DNA of 64,000 nucleotides from a bacterium (GCA_019695305.1 JAIBAG010000002.1:122309-186308); one strand, 5' to 3'; positions 18,001 through 28,039 are shown, numbered from the stretch's first letter. Notes: generated by a model not told the origin, from the letters alone. Numbers and translations are program-made.

Positions 18001-18744
18001 CTAGATCTCCCGTTCCAACTTTTTGAGCGTTTCTTCCAACCCCACCAAAAAATCGCGCAGCACTTTTTTTACTTTTAAATTGCCCGCGGCTCGTTTGCGG
18101 GAAAGGACTTCGGTTAAGAGAGAAATTTTTTTAGAAGCATCCGCAAGCTCCATTGCTTTTACATCCTCCGCCATTTTATTTAGTCCGTCCAAAAAAAGAC
18201 CAGCCGTATCGTCACGTAAGCCCTGGCCGTAATAAATATCGAGTAAGTTTTCTAAGATGGGCTTTGCATGCGCTATATGTTTTTTTATAAAAATAGGGGA
18301 AATTTTAAATTCTAACTTTGGTTTATCATCCTCTTTCAAAAACTCTTCCAAAGGCTCGTTTAGTTTTTCAAGAGAATCCGATTTTTCTATAAATAAATGG
18401 GGTTCTAGCGCGTAAGCTTCACAATATTCTAAATATTCTCCGTAGCTCACGGCCGAAAACAGACAGATGGTGGCCTTGATATCAGGATAAGATTCTAGTG
18501 TATCGTCGAATACTGTAAAAAAAGCATCTTCGTTAAAAAGAACATCACCTACAATCATCACTTTTTTACGCGCAAGTTCCTTTTTATTTTTTTCCACATA
18601 GTCTTTCCATTCTTCCAAGGTGTAAAAAAGTTGGTATTTTAATAAATCTCCTTTTTTTTGCGTTCTTTTTTGCGACTTAATATGATCTTTTATGCTTTGG
18701 GCTTGGCTTACATCGGCAGATACAATGAAGATGAGGTATTCCAT
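18001..18744 (-). CDS. Degenerate receiver-domain protein paired with NtrC-type regulator
   Basis: 247 residues. The N-terminal ~130 residues alternate strands and helices like a response-regulator receiver: YLIFIVSADV at the start, VMIVGDVLFNED where the phospho-Asp is expected, ICLFSA at the Ser/Thr position and FIEKS at the conserved Lys. The remaining ~110 residues are helical and charged, with a Lys/Glu-rich end that could dimerise. It begins six bases after the NtrC-type regulator and was probably co-transcribed with it. A role as an accessory phospho-acceptor or signal partner is likely but not proven. The Asp neighbourhood is unusual, so it may not be phosphorylated in the standard way. 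Confidence 0.6.
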   Translation of the reverse strand: MEYLIFIVSADVSQAQSIKDHIKSQKRTQKKGDLLKYQLFYTLEEWKDYVEKNKKELARKKVMIVGDVLFNEDAFFTVFDDTLESYPDIKATICLFSAVSYGEYLEYCEAYALEPHLFIEKSDSLEKLNEPLEEFLKEDDKPKLEFKISPIFIKKHIAHAKPILENLLDIYYGQGLRDDTAGLFLDGLNKMAEDVKAMELADASKKISLLTEVLSRKRAAGNLKVKKVLRDFLVGLEETLKKLEREI

Positions 18745-18750
18745 GCAGAC

Positions 18751-20121
18751 TTACTCAATACCATATTTGGCAAGCTTGTTATACAGCGTTTTGCGGCCAA
18801 TTTTAAGAACCTGTGCCGCTTCACTACGGTTACCATCCACCGCTTTTAATACCCGGATGATGTATTCTTTTTCAATATCATCCAAGGGGCGTGTTGCGTC
18901 ATGAAAAATGGCAGAATTTTCTTCAACTTCTCCTGCGGTATCGGCCGAAAAAATAATATCTTCAGGTAAAATTAAATCGGTTTTGGCCAGTAACATGGCA
19001 CGTTCCATGGTATTTTCAAGCTCACGCACATTGCCAGGCCAGGAATAATCAATAAACATTTTAAGCGCACTTTGCGAAATACCTTTTACCTGATTATTGT
19101 GCATTTTTTGAAAATTTTCTAAAAAGTAATCTACAAAAAGCGGGATATCCTCTTTACGGTCTTTTAAGGCCGGCAACTCAATTTGCATGGCATTAAGCCG
19201 GTAGTATAAATCTTCTCTAAAAAGTTTTTGCTCCATTCTCATTTTTAAATCGTGGTTAGTAGCCGCAATAATACGCACATCTACTTTTTCTACTTGTGTT
19301 GCACCTAGCGGCCTAATTTCTTTTTCTTGCAGGGCACGTAAAATTTTGGGCTGAATGGTAATGGGCATATCACCAATTTCATCCAGCATAATGGTTCCTT
19401 GATGTGCTTCGCTAAAAAGGCCAGGTTTAGCCATACGCGCGTCGGTAAAAGCACCTTTTCTATAACCAAACAATTCACCTTCTAGCAGGGCCTCGGGGAT
19501 AGCCGAGCAATTAATAGCCACAAATTTTTGATTGGCGCGCGGCGAGCTACGGTGAATGGCACGGGCAATCATTTCTTTACCCGCCCCGCTAGGCCCCGTG
19601 ATAAGAATGTTAACCGAACTGCCACGAATGCGTTCAATAAGATCGTAAATCTTTTTCATGGCGGGCGATTTACCTACTAAACCATGATAATATTCTTCGG
19701 CGGGCTTTTCTTTTTTAAGACGAATAATTTCGGTACGCAAATAACCATAATCGAGCGCTTTTTGAACAAGAAGCGGTAGTTTTTCGGGATGGATGGGTTT
19801 TTGCAACACATCAAAAGCACCATGCCGCATGGCTTCTACAGCTTCATCTACATTGCCCGTATCGGTTAAAAAAATGATGGGAACTTCAGGGTGCTGCGCA
19901 CGCATGTAATCAAGCACATTAAGCCCGGTATGATGTCCAATAGCATGATCCAGCACCACAGCACTGTAGGTATTAAGCGAAAAAATCTTTTGAACCTCTT
20001 CAAAATTTTTGCACCAATCCACACCTTTGTAGCCCGCATGATCGAGCACTTCCATAGCAAGCGCCCCTGCAAAAGGATGGTCTTCCACCAGTAAAATTGG
20101 GTTTTTATAGGGACTTTTCAC
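18751..20121 (-). CDS. Sigma-54-dependent NtrC-family response regulator
   Basis: 456 residues with three domains. The receiver domain (about 1-125) has SAVVLDHAIG with the phospho-Asp near residue 58, and LQKPIHPEKL carries the Lys. The AAA+ domain (about 145-375) has Walker A GPSGAGKEMIA, Walker B IMLDEIGDM and R-finger FREDLYYRLN. The C-terminal Fis-type helix-turn-helix (RSEAAQVLKIGRKTLYNKLAKYGI) ends it. The sigma-54 contact loop reads GAFTDA instead of the usual GAFTGA. No histidine kinase is adjacent; the next gene downstream is the degenerate receiver protein. Target genes cannot be told from the window. Confidence 0.93.
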   Translation of the reverse strand: MKSPYKNPILLVEDHPFAGALAMEVLDHAGYKGVDWCKNFEEVQKIFSLNTYSAVVLDHAIGHHTGLNVLDYMRAQHPEVPIIFLTDTGNVDEAVEAMRHGAFDVLQKPIHPEKLPLLVQKALDYGYLRTEIIRLKKEKPAEEYYHGLVGKSPAMKKIYDLIERIRGSSVNILITGPSGAGKEMIARAIHRSSPRANQKFVAINCSAIPEALLEGELFGYRKGAFTDARMAKPGLFSEAHQGTIMLDEIGDMPITIQPKILRALQEKEIRPLGATQVEKVDVRIIAATNHDLKMRMEQKLFREDLYYRLNAMQIELPALKDRKEDIPLFVDYFLENFQKMHNNQVKGISQSALKMFIDYSWPGNVRELENTMERAMLLAKTDLILPEDIIFSADTAGEVEENSAIFHDATRPLDDIEKEYIIRVLKAVDGNRSEAAQVLKIGRKTLYNKLAKYGIE

Positions 20122-20224
20122 GTTGTGTCATTTTAACACAGGCGTGTTTAAAAGAAGAAGCTAAATATGGGTATTTTTATACAGGCATTTACGGATATGG
20201 GGATAAATATTTAACTATATGAAA

Positions 20225-21019
20225 TTAAATAGCTTTTTTAAGAGACGCTACAAATCGTGATAAACTTTTATGAAGGGTACTCGTGTTTTTGGCATTTTTC
20301 TCAATCAGCTTAATGAGCGCCGAACCAATCACCACGCCATCGGCATGATGCGCAATTTCTCGCACTTGTTCCGGTTTGGAAATTCCAAATCCCACGACTA
20401 CCGGGCGACTTGTAACACCCTTGATACGCAACACCTGAGAGGAAAGCTCATCATTAATAGAGAGCTTGGCGCCTGTTATACCCGTCATCGATACATAATA
20501 AATAAAACCCGAACCTTTATGCGCAGCTTTTTTAATGCGCTCATCGGTGGAGGTAGGAGCCAGCAAGAAAACAAGATTAATACCGTGAGCTTTGAGAATT
20601 TTATTCAAATCATCCGCCTCATCCGGTGGTAAATCGACAATTAGCACTGCATCCACACCGGCATCTTTAGCTTTTTTAGCAAACACCTCATGCCCCATCA
20701 CAAAAATGGGATTGTAATAACCCATGAGGAGTAGCGGCACTTGGGATTTTTTACGGATTCTGGTGACAAGCGCAAAAATTTTATCGATAGACGATCCTTT
20801 TTTAAGGGCGCGTTCATACGATAACTGAATTACCGGGCCATCGGCCATGGGGTCCGAAAAAGGAATGCCAAGCTCAATAATATCCGCCCCGGCTTTTTCG
20901 AGCGTATAAACAAGCTTTTCTGTTTCGGCCAAATTGGGATCGCCAGCCGTAATAAACGTAACCAGCGCTTTTTTGCCGGCTTTTTTTAATTCCTTAAATT
21001 TTTGATCAATACGCGACAT
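20225..21019 (-). CDS. trpA: Tryptophan synthase alpha chain
   Basis: 264 residues. The TIM-barrel signature LGIPFSDPMADGPVIQ holds the catalytic Glu (in ELGIP) and Asp (in DGP). The phosphate-binding loop GFGISKPEQVREI and the final GSALI block are in place. It cleaves indole-3-glycerol phosphate to indole, which passes to TrpB. It is the last gene of trpD-C-F-B-A and starts three bases after the trpB stop. Confidence 0.98.
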   Translation of the reverse strand: MSRIDQKFKELKKAGKKALVTFITAGDPNLAETEKLVYTLEKAGADIIELGIPFSDPMADGPVIQLSYERALKKGSSIDKIFALVTRIRKKSQVPLLLMGYYNPIFVMGHEVFAKKAKDAGVDAVLIVDLPPDEADDLNKILKAHGINLVFLLAPTSTDERIKKAAHKGSGFIYYVSMTGITGAKLSINDELSSQVLRIKGVTSRPVVVGFGISKPEQVREIAHHADGVVIGSALIKLIEKNAKNTSTLHKSLSRFVASLKKAI

Positions 21020-21022
21020 ATT

Positions 21023-22216
21023 TTACAATTTCACCTTCATCACCTGGGCCACGGTTCCCATATCTTTATCGCCACGACCAGATAAATTAACCACAATCAC
21101 TTCGTGTGATTTTGTTTTTTTAGCTAACTCCGGAAGATACGCCACGGCATGGGCACTTTCTAACGCCGGGATAATCCCTTCCACTTGCGTGAGCATTCTA
21201 AAACCTTCCATGGCCTGGTCATCGGTAATGGGCACATACTCGGCACGGCCCGATCGTTTAAAATAAGCATGCTCCGGACCAACACCGGGATAATCGAGAC
21301 CCGCCGAAATAGAATGTGTGGGCAACACCTGGCCATCTTTATCACTCATGAGATATGTTTTGTTGCCGTGCAAAACCCCCACCGTACCGGCACACATGGA
21401 AGCCGCTGTTTGCTTGGTGTTAACACCAAGTCCCGCAGCCTCAAGCCCAATCATTTTGGTATTCGTGTTTTTATAATACGGATAAAAAAGCCCCATAGCA
21501 TTAGAACCACCACCTATACAGGCCACCACATAGTCGGCTTCTTTTTCTCCAATTTCCTTTAATTGCTTTTTCACTTCGGTACCAATGATGGATTGAAAAT
21601 CACGCACCATGGTAGGATAAGGATGTGGGCCCGCTACCGTACCAATACAATAAAATGTATTGCGCACATTGGTTACCCAATCACGCAGTGCTTCGTTCAT
21701 GGCATCTTTTAAGGTTTTGGTTCCGCTTGTTACCGCATGCACTTTGGCCCCTAAAAGTTTCATTCGAAATACATTGAGCGACTGACGATGCACATCTTCT
21801 TCACCCATATACACTTCACATTGAAGATCAAGTAGAGCACACAGTGTTGCCGTGGCCACACCATGCTGGCCGGCACCCGTTTCGGCAATCACGCGGGGTT
21901 TCCCCATTTTTTTAGCCATGAGGCATTGGCCCAAAGTGTTATTCACTTTATGAGCACCGGTATGGCACAAATCTTCACGTTTAAAATAAATTTTTCCACC
22001 ACCCAGTTTTTTGGTGAGTTTTTCGGCAAAATAGAGGGGAGTTGGACGGCCAATGTAATGCTTGGCGTAGTAAGCAAATTCCTTTTTAAAATCTTTGGAT
22101 TTTCCTATTTTTTTATAAGCCTCTTCCAGCTCTAAAAGAGCGGGCATAAGGGTTTCGGCCACATAACGACCACCAAAAATACCAAAATGACCGTGTTTAT
22201 CGGGTAAAGTAGCCAT
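21023..22216 (-). CDS. trpB: Tryptophan synthase beta chain
   Basis: The best start is ATG at 22214-22216 ([16 protein letters not shown]); a start six codons earlier (22234) is possible. About 397 residues. PLP-binding Lys is in [13 protein letters not shown], phosphate loop is GGGSNAMG, and the substrate segment [13 protein letters not shown] is intact. It condenses indole with serine. The position directly upstream of trpA is standard. It follows trpF after a 46-base gap. Confidence 0.98.
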   Translation of the reverse strand: MATLPDKHGHFGIFGGRYVAETLMPALLELEEAYKKIGKSKDFKKEFAYYAKHYIGRPTPLYFAEKLTKKLGGGKIYFKREDLCHTGAHKVNNTLGQCLMAKKMGKPRVIAETGAGQHGVATATLCALLDLQCEVYMGEEDVHRQSLNVFRMKLLGAKVHAVTSGTKTLKDAMNEALRDWVTNVRNTFYCIGTVAGPHPYPTMVRDFQSIIGTEVKKQLKEIGEKEADYVVACIGGGSNAMGLFYPYYKNTNTKMIGLEAAGLGVNTKQTAASMCAGTVGVLHGNKTYLMSDKDGQVLPTHSISAGLDYPGVGPEHAYFKRSGRAEYVPITDDQAMEGFRMLTQVEGIIPALESAHAVAYLPELAKKTKSHEVIVVNLSGRGDKDMGTVAQVMKVKL

Positions 22217-22280
22217 AGAGCTGTTGCGTAACAAAGAAAAAAGCTTATGGCAAGGGTTTCAGTGATGCAGAAAAAGCAAA

Positions 22281-22919
22281 CTAACTCACTATTTTGGGAC
22301 GTAAGGTTTGAGCTTTGGCAATAGCAATAAACTTTTCCAGTTTGGTACGGTCTTTAATGCCGGGCGCACTCTCCACCCCGCTTGCCACATCTACAGCATA
22401 GGGTTGTACAGATTGAATGGCCGTTGCAATATTATCGGGATTAAGCCCTCCCGATAAAAAAAGCTCCCCGTATTTTTTGGCTTCGCGCGCTAAATCCCAG
22501 TTAGATACAATACCGGTACCACCAAAAGCTTTTTCAACGTAGGAATCAACCAATAACCATGGGCTTTCATACTTGGAAATTTCTTCCAAATCTTTTTCTT
22601 CTTTTAACCTAAAAGCCTTTAACCACGGACGCCCCACGGCATTACAGTAGTCGGCTGTTTCATCGCCATGAAACTGTACAAAATCGAGCTCAAGCGCTAC
22701 CGCCAAATCAATTACTTTTTCAACTTGCTCATTTACAAAAACACCCACTTTTTTAACAGACGAAGGGATGTCTTGAATAATATCATCGGCTGCCTCAGGT
22801 TCTATATAACGTTTAGAATCGGGATAAAAATTAAAACCCAAAAAATCGGCCCCTAATTCCACGGCATCGAGCGCGTCATCTAAATTCGTTATTCCGCAAA
22901 TTTTAACTAAAACCGACAT
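22281..22919 (-). CDS. trpF: Phosphoribosylanthranilate isomerase
   Basis: 212 residues. N-terminal KICGITNLDDA carries the catalytic Cys; QFHGDE and the C-terminal LSGGLNPDNIATAI and VDVASGVES complete the TIM-barrel phosphate site. It converts phosphoribosylanthranilate to the enol form CdRP. It starts three bases after trpC. Confidence 0.97.
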   Translation of the reverse strand: MSVLVKICGITNLDDALDAVELGADFLGFNFYPDSKRYIEPEAADDIIQDIPSSVKKVGVFVNEQVEKVIDLAVALELDFVQFHGDETADYCNAVGRPWLKAFRLKEEKDLEEISKYESPWLLVDSYVEKAFGGTGIVSNWDLAREAKKYGELFLSGGLNPDNIATAIQSVQPYAVDVASGVESAPGIKDRTKLEKFIAIAKAQTLRPKIVS

Positions 22920-22922
22920 AAC

Positions 22923-23699
22923 TTATCCTATCATTTCCCGTAATTTTTTACCGATATCTTTTTCGCGCATGAGTGATTCACCAATCAAAAAACCATCGTA
23001 GCCCGCTTCCATCAGCTTTACACAATCATCATGTGTATTAAGCCCCGATTCGGTTATACGCTTAAAGCTTTGAGGAAACTCTTTTACCAAATCGTAAGAC
23101 GTTTGAAGACTTGTTTTAAAGTTTTTTAAATCACGGTTGTTTACGCCCAAAATATGCGGTGGCAACTTGGCCGCTCTCTTCCATTCGGCCTGGTTATGAA
23201 TTTCTACCAAAACGCTCATCCCTAATTCACGCGCTAATTGCTGAAAATCTTTTAGCTGATGATCATCCAGCGCCGCAACAATAAGGAGCACCGCATCAGC
23301 TCCATGAGCTCGTGCTTCATGGAATTGATACTCCTCAATCATAAAATCTTTACGCAAGCACGGTAGACTGACCTGTTTTTTAATTTGCACAAGATAGTTA
23401 AGCGAGCCCATAAAAAAATGCTCGTCGGTTAAAATAGATAAGGCCTTGGCACCATTATCTTGATAAATATGGGCCGTATCCAGTGCGTTAAAATCTTGGC
23501 GAATAATTCCCTTAGACGGCGATGCCTTTTTTACTTCGGCAATAATGTTGATAGAGCCTTTTTGAAAATTTCCCAAAAAGTCACGCGCCGGCTCGGCATC
23601 GTGCGCCTTCTTTTTAACATCGGCAAGAGGCACACGTCGTTTTTGCGAAGCCACTTCGTCGCGTTTATACTCTAAAATTTTATCTAGGGTGTTTTGCAT
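22923..23699 (-). CDS. trpC: Indole-3-glycerol phosphate synthase
   Basis: 258 residues. The IGPS signature IIAEVKKASPSKGII is at about residues 50-64, with catalytic Lys and Glu, and CLRKDFMIEEYQ, ILGVNNRDLKNF and ESGLNTHDD complete the barrel. It closes the indole ring from CdRP. The ATG is at 23697-23699, immediately after the trpD stop. Confidence 0.97.
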   Translation of the reverse strand: MQNTLDKILEYKRDEVASQKRRVPLADVKKKAHDAEPARDFLGNFQKGSINIIAEVKKASPSKGIIRQDFNALDTAHIYQDNGAKALSILTDEHFFMGSLNYLVQIKKQVSLPCLRKDFMIEEYQFHEARAHGADAVLLIVAALDDHQLKDFQQLARELGMSVLVEIHNQAEWKRAAKLPPHILGVNNRDLKNFKTSLQTSYDLVKEFPQSFKRITESGLNTHDDCVKLMEAGYDGFLIGESLMREKDIGKKLREMIG

Positions 23700-24734
23700 T
23701 TAATGCGTCATTTCTATCAAAGCTTCTAATTTTTGATACGCTTTACCGCTGCTAATAGAGCCCTGTGCCAAAAGTAATCCGTCTTTAAAATTATTGGCAA
23801 GTCCGGCCACCATAAAACCCAAAGCGGCGTTAAGATGCACACAATGATCAATTGCCTCCGAATGTCCTTTTAAAACATGGCGTAACCTTTTGGCATTTTC
23901 TGCAGGCCCACCACCTTTTAAATTATCTAGCTGACACGGCGCATACCCCACACTTTGTGGATCAAATGTTTCTTTTGTAATGATCCCGTTTTTAATAAAT
24001 GCAATTTGTGTGGTACCTGTAAGTGTCACCTCATCCAACCCATCACTGCCATGTACCACCGCGCCCTGGGTAACACCTAATTGAGCTAGTACTTTAGAGA
24101 TTATATCTAAAAGACGTGCATCATAAACACCCATAACCTGCTTTTTGGCATTTGCAGGATTTAAGAGTGGACCCAAAATATTAAAAATTGTTTTTTGCGC
24201 TAACTCTTTACGGATGGGGGCTACATTTTTTAGAGTTTGATGATACTGAGGGGCAAATAAAAAACCGATGCCAATATTATCAATGCAGCGCGCCACAATT
24301 ACGGGAGAAGCATCAATATTGACACCCAATTCTTTTAATACATCGCTGCTACCGGAATTAGAACTAACAGCACGGTTGCCATGTTTAGCCACTCGTACTC
24401 CGCCACCGGCTAGCACAAAAGCTGTGGCCGTCGAAATATTAAACGTATTTTTTCCATCACCACCCGTACCGCAAGTATCCAGCACATCCGGGTTTTGAAG
24501 CGTAATTTTTTGGCTCTTACTTCGTAAAAAACGGGCAGCTCCTAAAATTTCATCGGCCGTTTCTTTTTTAGCGGAAAGTGCTTTTAAAAACCGCTTGATA
24601 AGTTCGGCATCTTCGGTTCCGGACAATAAAAAACTCATCGCTTCTTCCATTTGCGAAGCAGAAAGATTCTGACTCGATTCAACATGAGTCACAAATTTTA
24701 ACAATAATTCGTTCATATTTGATTCATTTGTCAT
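23700..24734 (-). CDS. trpD: Anthranilate phosphoribosyltransferase
   Basis: The frame could begin at TTG 24743 (MDRMTNES...) or at ATG 24734 or ATG 24716; I give 24734. About 344 residues. The PRPP-binding signature DTCGTGGDGKNTFNIST lies near residue 80, and VAKHGNRAVSSNSGSSDVL and the GPLLNPA block are intact. It attaches phosphoribose to anthranilate. It is the first gene of the trp group here; trpE and trpG are not in the window, so anthranilate must be supplied from elsewhere. The upstream gene is glpD, only about 35 bases away. Confidence 0.95.
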   Translation of the reverse strand: MTNESNMNELLLKFVTHVESSQNLSASQMEEAMSFLLSGTEDAELIKRFLKALSAKKETADEILGAARFLRSKSQKITLQNPDVLDTCGTGGDGKNTFNISTATAFVLAGGGVRVAKHGNRAVSSNSGSSDVLKELGVNIDASPVIVARCIDNIGIGFLFAPQYHQTLKNVAPIRKELAQKTIFNILGPLLNPANAKKQVMGVYDARLLDIISKVLAQLGVTQGAVVHGSDGLDEVTLTGTTQIAFIKNGIITKETFDPQSVGYAPCQLDNLKGGGPAENAKRLRHVLKGHSEAIDHCVHLNAALGFMVAGLANNFKDGLLLAQGSISSGKAYQKLEALIEMTH

Positions 24735-24769
24735 ACGGTCCAACTGAGACAGACCGGGGTGACGACGGA

Positions 24770-26404
24770 CTACGATGCCTTGCGCTGAAGATCTTTTTTC
24801 CAGCCGCTGCGTTTTTGGATTTCGGTTACCGTACGTTCATACTCGGCATCGGCTTCTGCCACTGTTTTGCCTAACTCATTGGCCCACACCTGGCATAAGG
24901 TTTTATACCACGGCTGGCCATGATCGGCACGCGACAAATATAACGGAATACGACGTAAAATAAAATCTTCCACATGAATAACCATACCGGTACGAATTTG
25001 ATATCTTAATTCAGCTTCTAGAAGCGGAAAACCAGCCGGATCGGCCTGGCTTGAAGGATGTAATTTGGCCAAATTCATAATATCGATGGCCCCTAAACCA
25101 TAACGATCTATCAATACTTGCGGTACAATTTGCGTCAGCGACGCAAGAGTAGAAAGCGACTCTTTTGTTGTAAGCGGGTTTACAGGTTCTTTAGTGTTAC
25201 TTTTTGCACTTTGAGGAGCCGCATAATCTACAATTTCGGCCGCCATCGTACGGTGAGTGGTGTATTTACCGCCACAAACAACAACCGTATCACCAGGGCC
25301 TGTGCCAATATGATGCTCGCGGCTTACCTTTTGCAATTTGGAGACAATAGAAACTTCCGGAGTATCATGATCGGGAAGCCCAACCTGTGGGCCCATAAGC
25401 GGTCGAACACCAACATAAGCACTCACAATATCATCAAGAGTTAGCTTTAATTTAGGGAAATAAATATTGAGCAAATTAAGCAAATACTCAACATCATCAT
25501 CGCCCACTACCGTTTCTTCAGGGTTGTTGGGGCTTGGGCCATCGGTGGTACCCACCAAGGCCATACCTTCGCCAAAATCGGGACGAGGAATAATAAAGGA
25601 AATGCGACCATCTTCGGGATGCGCCATGACCACAGCCCCCGGAACAGGCAAACGCTTCATGTTAAAAAGTAAATGCGCCCCCTTACTGGGCATAAGGTGT
25701 TTTTTCCAGCCCGGAAACATTTTTTCTCCAAACATATCGGTCCATGGTCCGGCACAAATCACCACTTTTTTAGCTTTAATCTGAAAAGTAGATCCGCCTT
25801 CTAAATCTTTTACCACAAAACCCATCACCTTATTACCAGACCATACCGGTTCGGTGGCTTCGGCATAATTAATACAAGCGGCACCAGAAACACTTGCAGC
25901 GCGCAAGGTTTCAATGGCCAAGGCATCATCCCACATGCTGGCATCATAATATGAAAAACCGCCCTTCAGTCCATTTTCATTTAGACCAGGAATCTCCAAA
26001 ACCATTTTTCTTTTTGATAAGGTTTTATGCATGCCCGGCGCACGAAAAAGTGCCAGCATATCGTAGAGCCACATACCCATCATCAAAAGACCTTTGCCAT
26101 GAGAATCGCGCTTGTATACAGGCATGTAAAATTTAAGCGGTTTTACCAAATTGGGCGAACTTTTTAAAAGATGTTTACGCTCAGAAAGCGCTTCAAACAC
26201 CAGTTTAAATTCCATATTTTGTAAATAACGAAGCCCACCATGAATGAGCTTGGACGAACGAGAGGATGTACCCCAGGCAAAATCGTGTTTTTCAACTAAA
26301 GCCACTTTAAGACCACGACTAACTGCATCACGTGCGGTGGCAGCCCCAGTAATACCCCCCCCAATAATAAGGAGGTCAAACTCCTCGGTTTTAAGGCGCT
26401 CCAT
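24770..26404 (-). CDS. glpD: FAD-dependent glycerol-3-phosphate dehydrogenase
   Basis: About 544 residues from the ATG at 26402-26404 (MERLKTEEFDLLIIGGGITG); an upstream GTG at 26482 would add 26 residues that do not fit the family. The FAD-binding DLLIIGGGITGAATARDA opens the protein, followed by SSKLIHGGLRYLQ and the C-terminal domain with SADHGQPWYKTLC-type residues. It oxidises glycerol-3-phosphate at the inner membrane and feeds electrons to quinone. A role in lipid turnover or glycerol use is likely. It is divergent from birA and lies just before trpD in the same direction. Confidence 0.95.
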   Translation of the reverse strand: MERLKTEEFDLLIIGGGITGAATARDAVSRGLKVALVEKHDFAWGTSSRSSKLIHGGLRYLQNMEFKLVFEALSERKHLLKSSPNLVKPLKFYMPVYKRDSHGKGLLMMGMWLYDMLALFRAPGMHKTLSKRKMVLEIPGLNENGLKGGFSYYDASMWDDALAIETLRAASVSGAACINYAEATEPVWSGNKVMGFVVKDLEGGSTFQIKAKKVVICAGPWTDMFGEKMFPGWKKHLMPSKGAHLLFNMKRLPVPGAVVMAHPEDGRISFIIPRPDFGEGMALVGTTDGPSPNNPEETVVGDDDVEYLLNLLNIYFPKLKLTLDDIVSAYVGVRPLMGPQVGLPDHDTPEVSIVSKLQKVSREHHIGTGPGDTVVVCGGKYTTHRTMAAEIVDYAAPQSAKSNTKEPVNPLTTKESLSTLASLTQIVPQVLIDRYGLGAIDIMNLAKLHPSSQADPAGFPLLEAELRYQIRTGMVIHVEDFILRRIPLYLSRADHGQPWYKTLCQVWANELGKTVAEADAEYERTVTEIQKRSGWKKDLQRKAS

Positions 26405-26497
26405 GGCCACAGACCTGGTTTTAATGGAAAATTCGGTTTGGTAGAATTTTTGCTGCACAAGGCGTATTAATTTGATATTCACCTCTTGTCAAACGCT

Positions 26498-27256
26498 ATG
26501 AATGTTGAATTTATTAGTCAAAATTTAAAAAACAGCTGGTTAGGGAAAAGTATTTATTTAAAAAATGAAATCAATTCCACTAACACCTGGGCCAAGGATA
26601 ATATTAAAAACGAAAAACGGGGTGCTGTTTTTATAGCCAATCACCAAACAAACGGCCGGGGCCTAAAAAACAGGGCATGGGAAGCCCCAGCAGGTAAAAA
26701 TATTCTGCTCTCATTTATTGATATTCCCCCACAAAATCCGGAACAGGCCCACCATTTAACCTTGTTAGCTGGCATTGCATTACATGAAGCGGTTTTACAA
26801 ACTGGAAACACACATGCTACGCTTAAATGGCCTAACGATTTACTGATAAACAGTAAAAAAGCGGGGGGGATTTTGTGCGAACAAAAAGAAAACAAAATTG
26901 TGGTGGGTATTGGCCTTAATGTAAATAGCACCAAAACAGATTTTTCCCCGGCCGTCCAGGCCATATCAACCAGTCTGTTTGACGAAAGTGGAAAAGAAGA
27001 AAAACGCGAAACTATTATTACCCATATCCTTAATGCCTACGAATTTTTTAGATCACAATACGACATACAAGGAATTTCATTTTTAAAGGCTGAATGGAAT
27101 AAAAGAAACGGTATTATGGGAAAAACCGTGCGCATTATAGAGGTAGATAATGAATACACCGGTACAGCTATGGGGCTAGATGACCAAGGTTTTTTGCTGG
27201 TAAAAACCCAAAACGAGCTTAAACAAGTGATTGCAGGAGATTTATTTTTGGTTTAA
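26498..27256 (+). CDS. birA: Biotin-[acetyl-CoA carboxylase] ligase
   Basis: About 252 residues from ATG 26498; a TTG at 26486 would add four. It has the catalytic domain only: STNTWAKDN, HQTNGRGLKNRAWEAPAG (biotinyl-AMP loop), LKWPNDLLIN and KKAGGILCE, then a small C-terminal SH3-like domain. The N-terminal DNA-binding domain found in E. coli BirA is absent, so it probably only biotinylates and does not repress. The biotin synthase gene bioB lies far away at 58933-59943. It heads a plus-strand run with coaX, ychJ-like and a lipoprotein. Confidence 0.95.
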   Translation: MNVEFISQNLKNSWLGKSIYLKNEINSTNTWAKDNIKNEKRGAVFIANHQTNGRGLKNRAWEAPAGKNILLSFIDIPPQNPEQAHHLTLLAGIALHEAVLQTGNTHATLKWPNDLLINSKKAGGILCEQKENKIVVGIGLNVNSTKTDFSPAVQAISTSLFDESGKEEKRETIITHILNAYEFFRSQYDIQGISFLKAEWNKRNGIMGKTVRIIEVDNEYTGTAMGLDDQGFLLVKTQNELKQVIAGDLFLV

Positions 27257-27265
27257 GGAACTGTC

Positions 27266-28036
27266 ATGCTACTGGCTATAGACATCGGTAACACCAATAC
27301 GGTTTTAGGCCTCTATAAAGGCGAAAAACTCATCCATAACTGGAGGCTTGAAACAAAAAAAGAGCGAACCGGTGATGAGTGGGGTATTTTTTTAAAAGAA
27401 CTCTTTCAATTTGAAAAAATTAAGCTGGAAGATTTAAGCGGCGTTGTCATTTCCAACGTGGTGCCTGTTCTCAATCGTTCCATGAAAGAAATGTGCGCCC
27501 GTTACCTTAAAAAAACGCCTGTTATGGTAGGAGCCGAAATTAATATCGACATGCCGATTGCTACCGATAACCCCAGTGAAGTAGGCGCAGACCGTATTGT
27601 TAATGCCGTAGCGGCTTTCCACCGCTATAAAACCGATCTCATTATTGTTGATTTTGGTACCGCCACAACGTTTGATTACATCTCTGCTGAGGGTGAATAT
27701 ATGGGAGGATTAATTGTGCCCGGCATTGGTATTTCGGCCGAAGCCCTTTTTAAAAACGCCTCGCAATTACCTCGTGTAGAAATTGAAAAACCTAAGCATG
27801 TGGTAGGTAAAAACACCATCGAATGCATGAAATCGGGCATTTACTACGGCTATGTAGGAATGGTGGACAGTGTAGTAGAAAAAATGGAAGCCGAAATTGG
27901 CCGTAAAACCAAAGTGATTGCAACAGGTGGCTTGGCTAAAGTGATTGCCGCCGATGCTAAACGTATTGATGAAGTAGACGACTATTTAACACTTGAAGGA
28001 TTAAAACAAATCTATAACTGGAATACTCCAACTTAA
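27266..28036 (+). CDS. coaX: Type III pantothenate kinase
   Basis: 256 residues. The ASKHA phosphate loop DIGNTNTVLG is at residues 5-14; VGADRIVNAVAAF and DFGTATTFDYI are family blocks. A typical GGLIVPGIGIS segment follows. It phosphorylates pantothenate in CoA synthesis. AAGGAA lies about six bases before the ATG. It begins nine bases after birA, a pairing seen in many bacteria. Confidence 0.97.
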   Translation: MLLAIDIGNTNTVLGLYKGEKLIHNWRLETKKERTGDEWGIFLKELFQFEKIKLEDLSGVVISNVVPVLNRSMKEMCARYLKKTPVMVGAEINIDMPIATDNPSEVGADRIVNAVAAFHRYKTDLIIVDFGTATTFDYISAEGEYMGGLIVPGIGISAEALFKNASQLPRVEIEKPKHVVGKNTIECMKSGIYYGYVGMVDSVVEKMEAEIGRKTKVIATGGLAKVIAADAKRIDEVDDYLTLEGLKQIYNWNTPT

Positions 28037-28039
28037 ACT

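Noticed and set aside
20122..20224. Terminator after trpA
   Set aside because: The inverted bases are few and no T-run follows on the minus strand.
24741..24769. REP-like fragment between glpD and trpD (CCGGGGTGACGA)
   Set aside because: Too short and without a clear second arm to call an element; it may be a decayed repeat.
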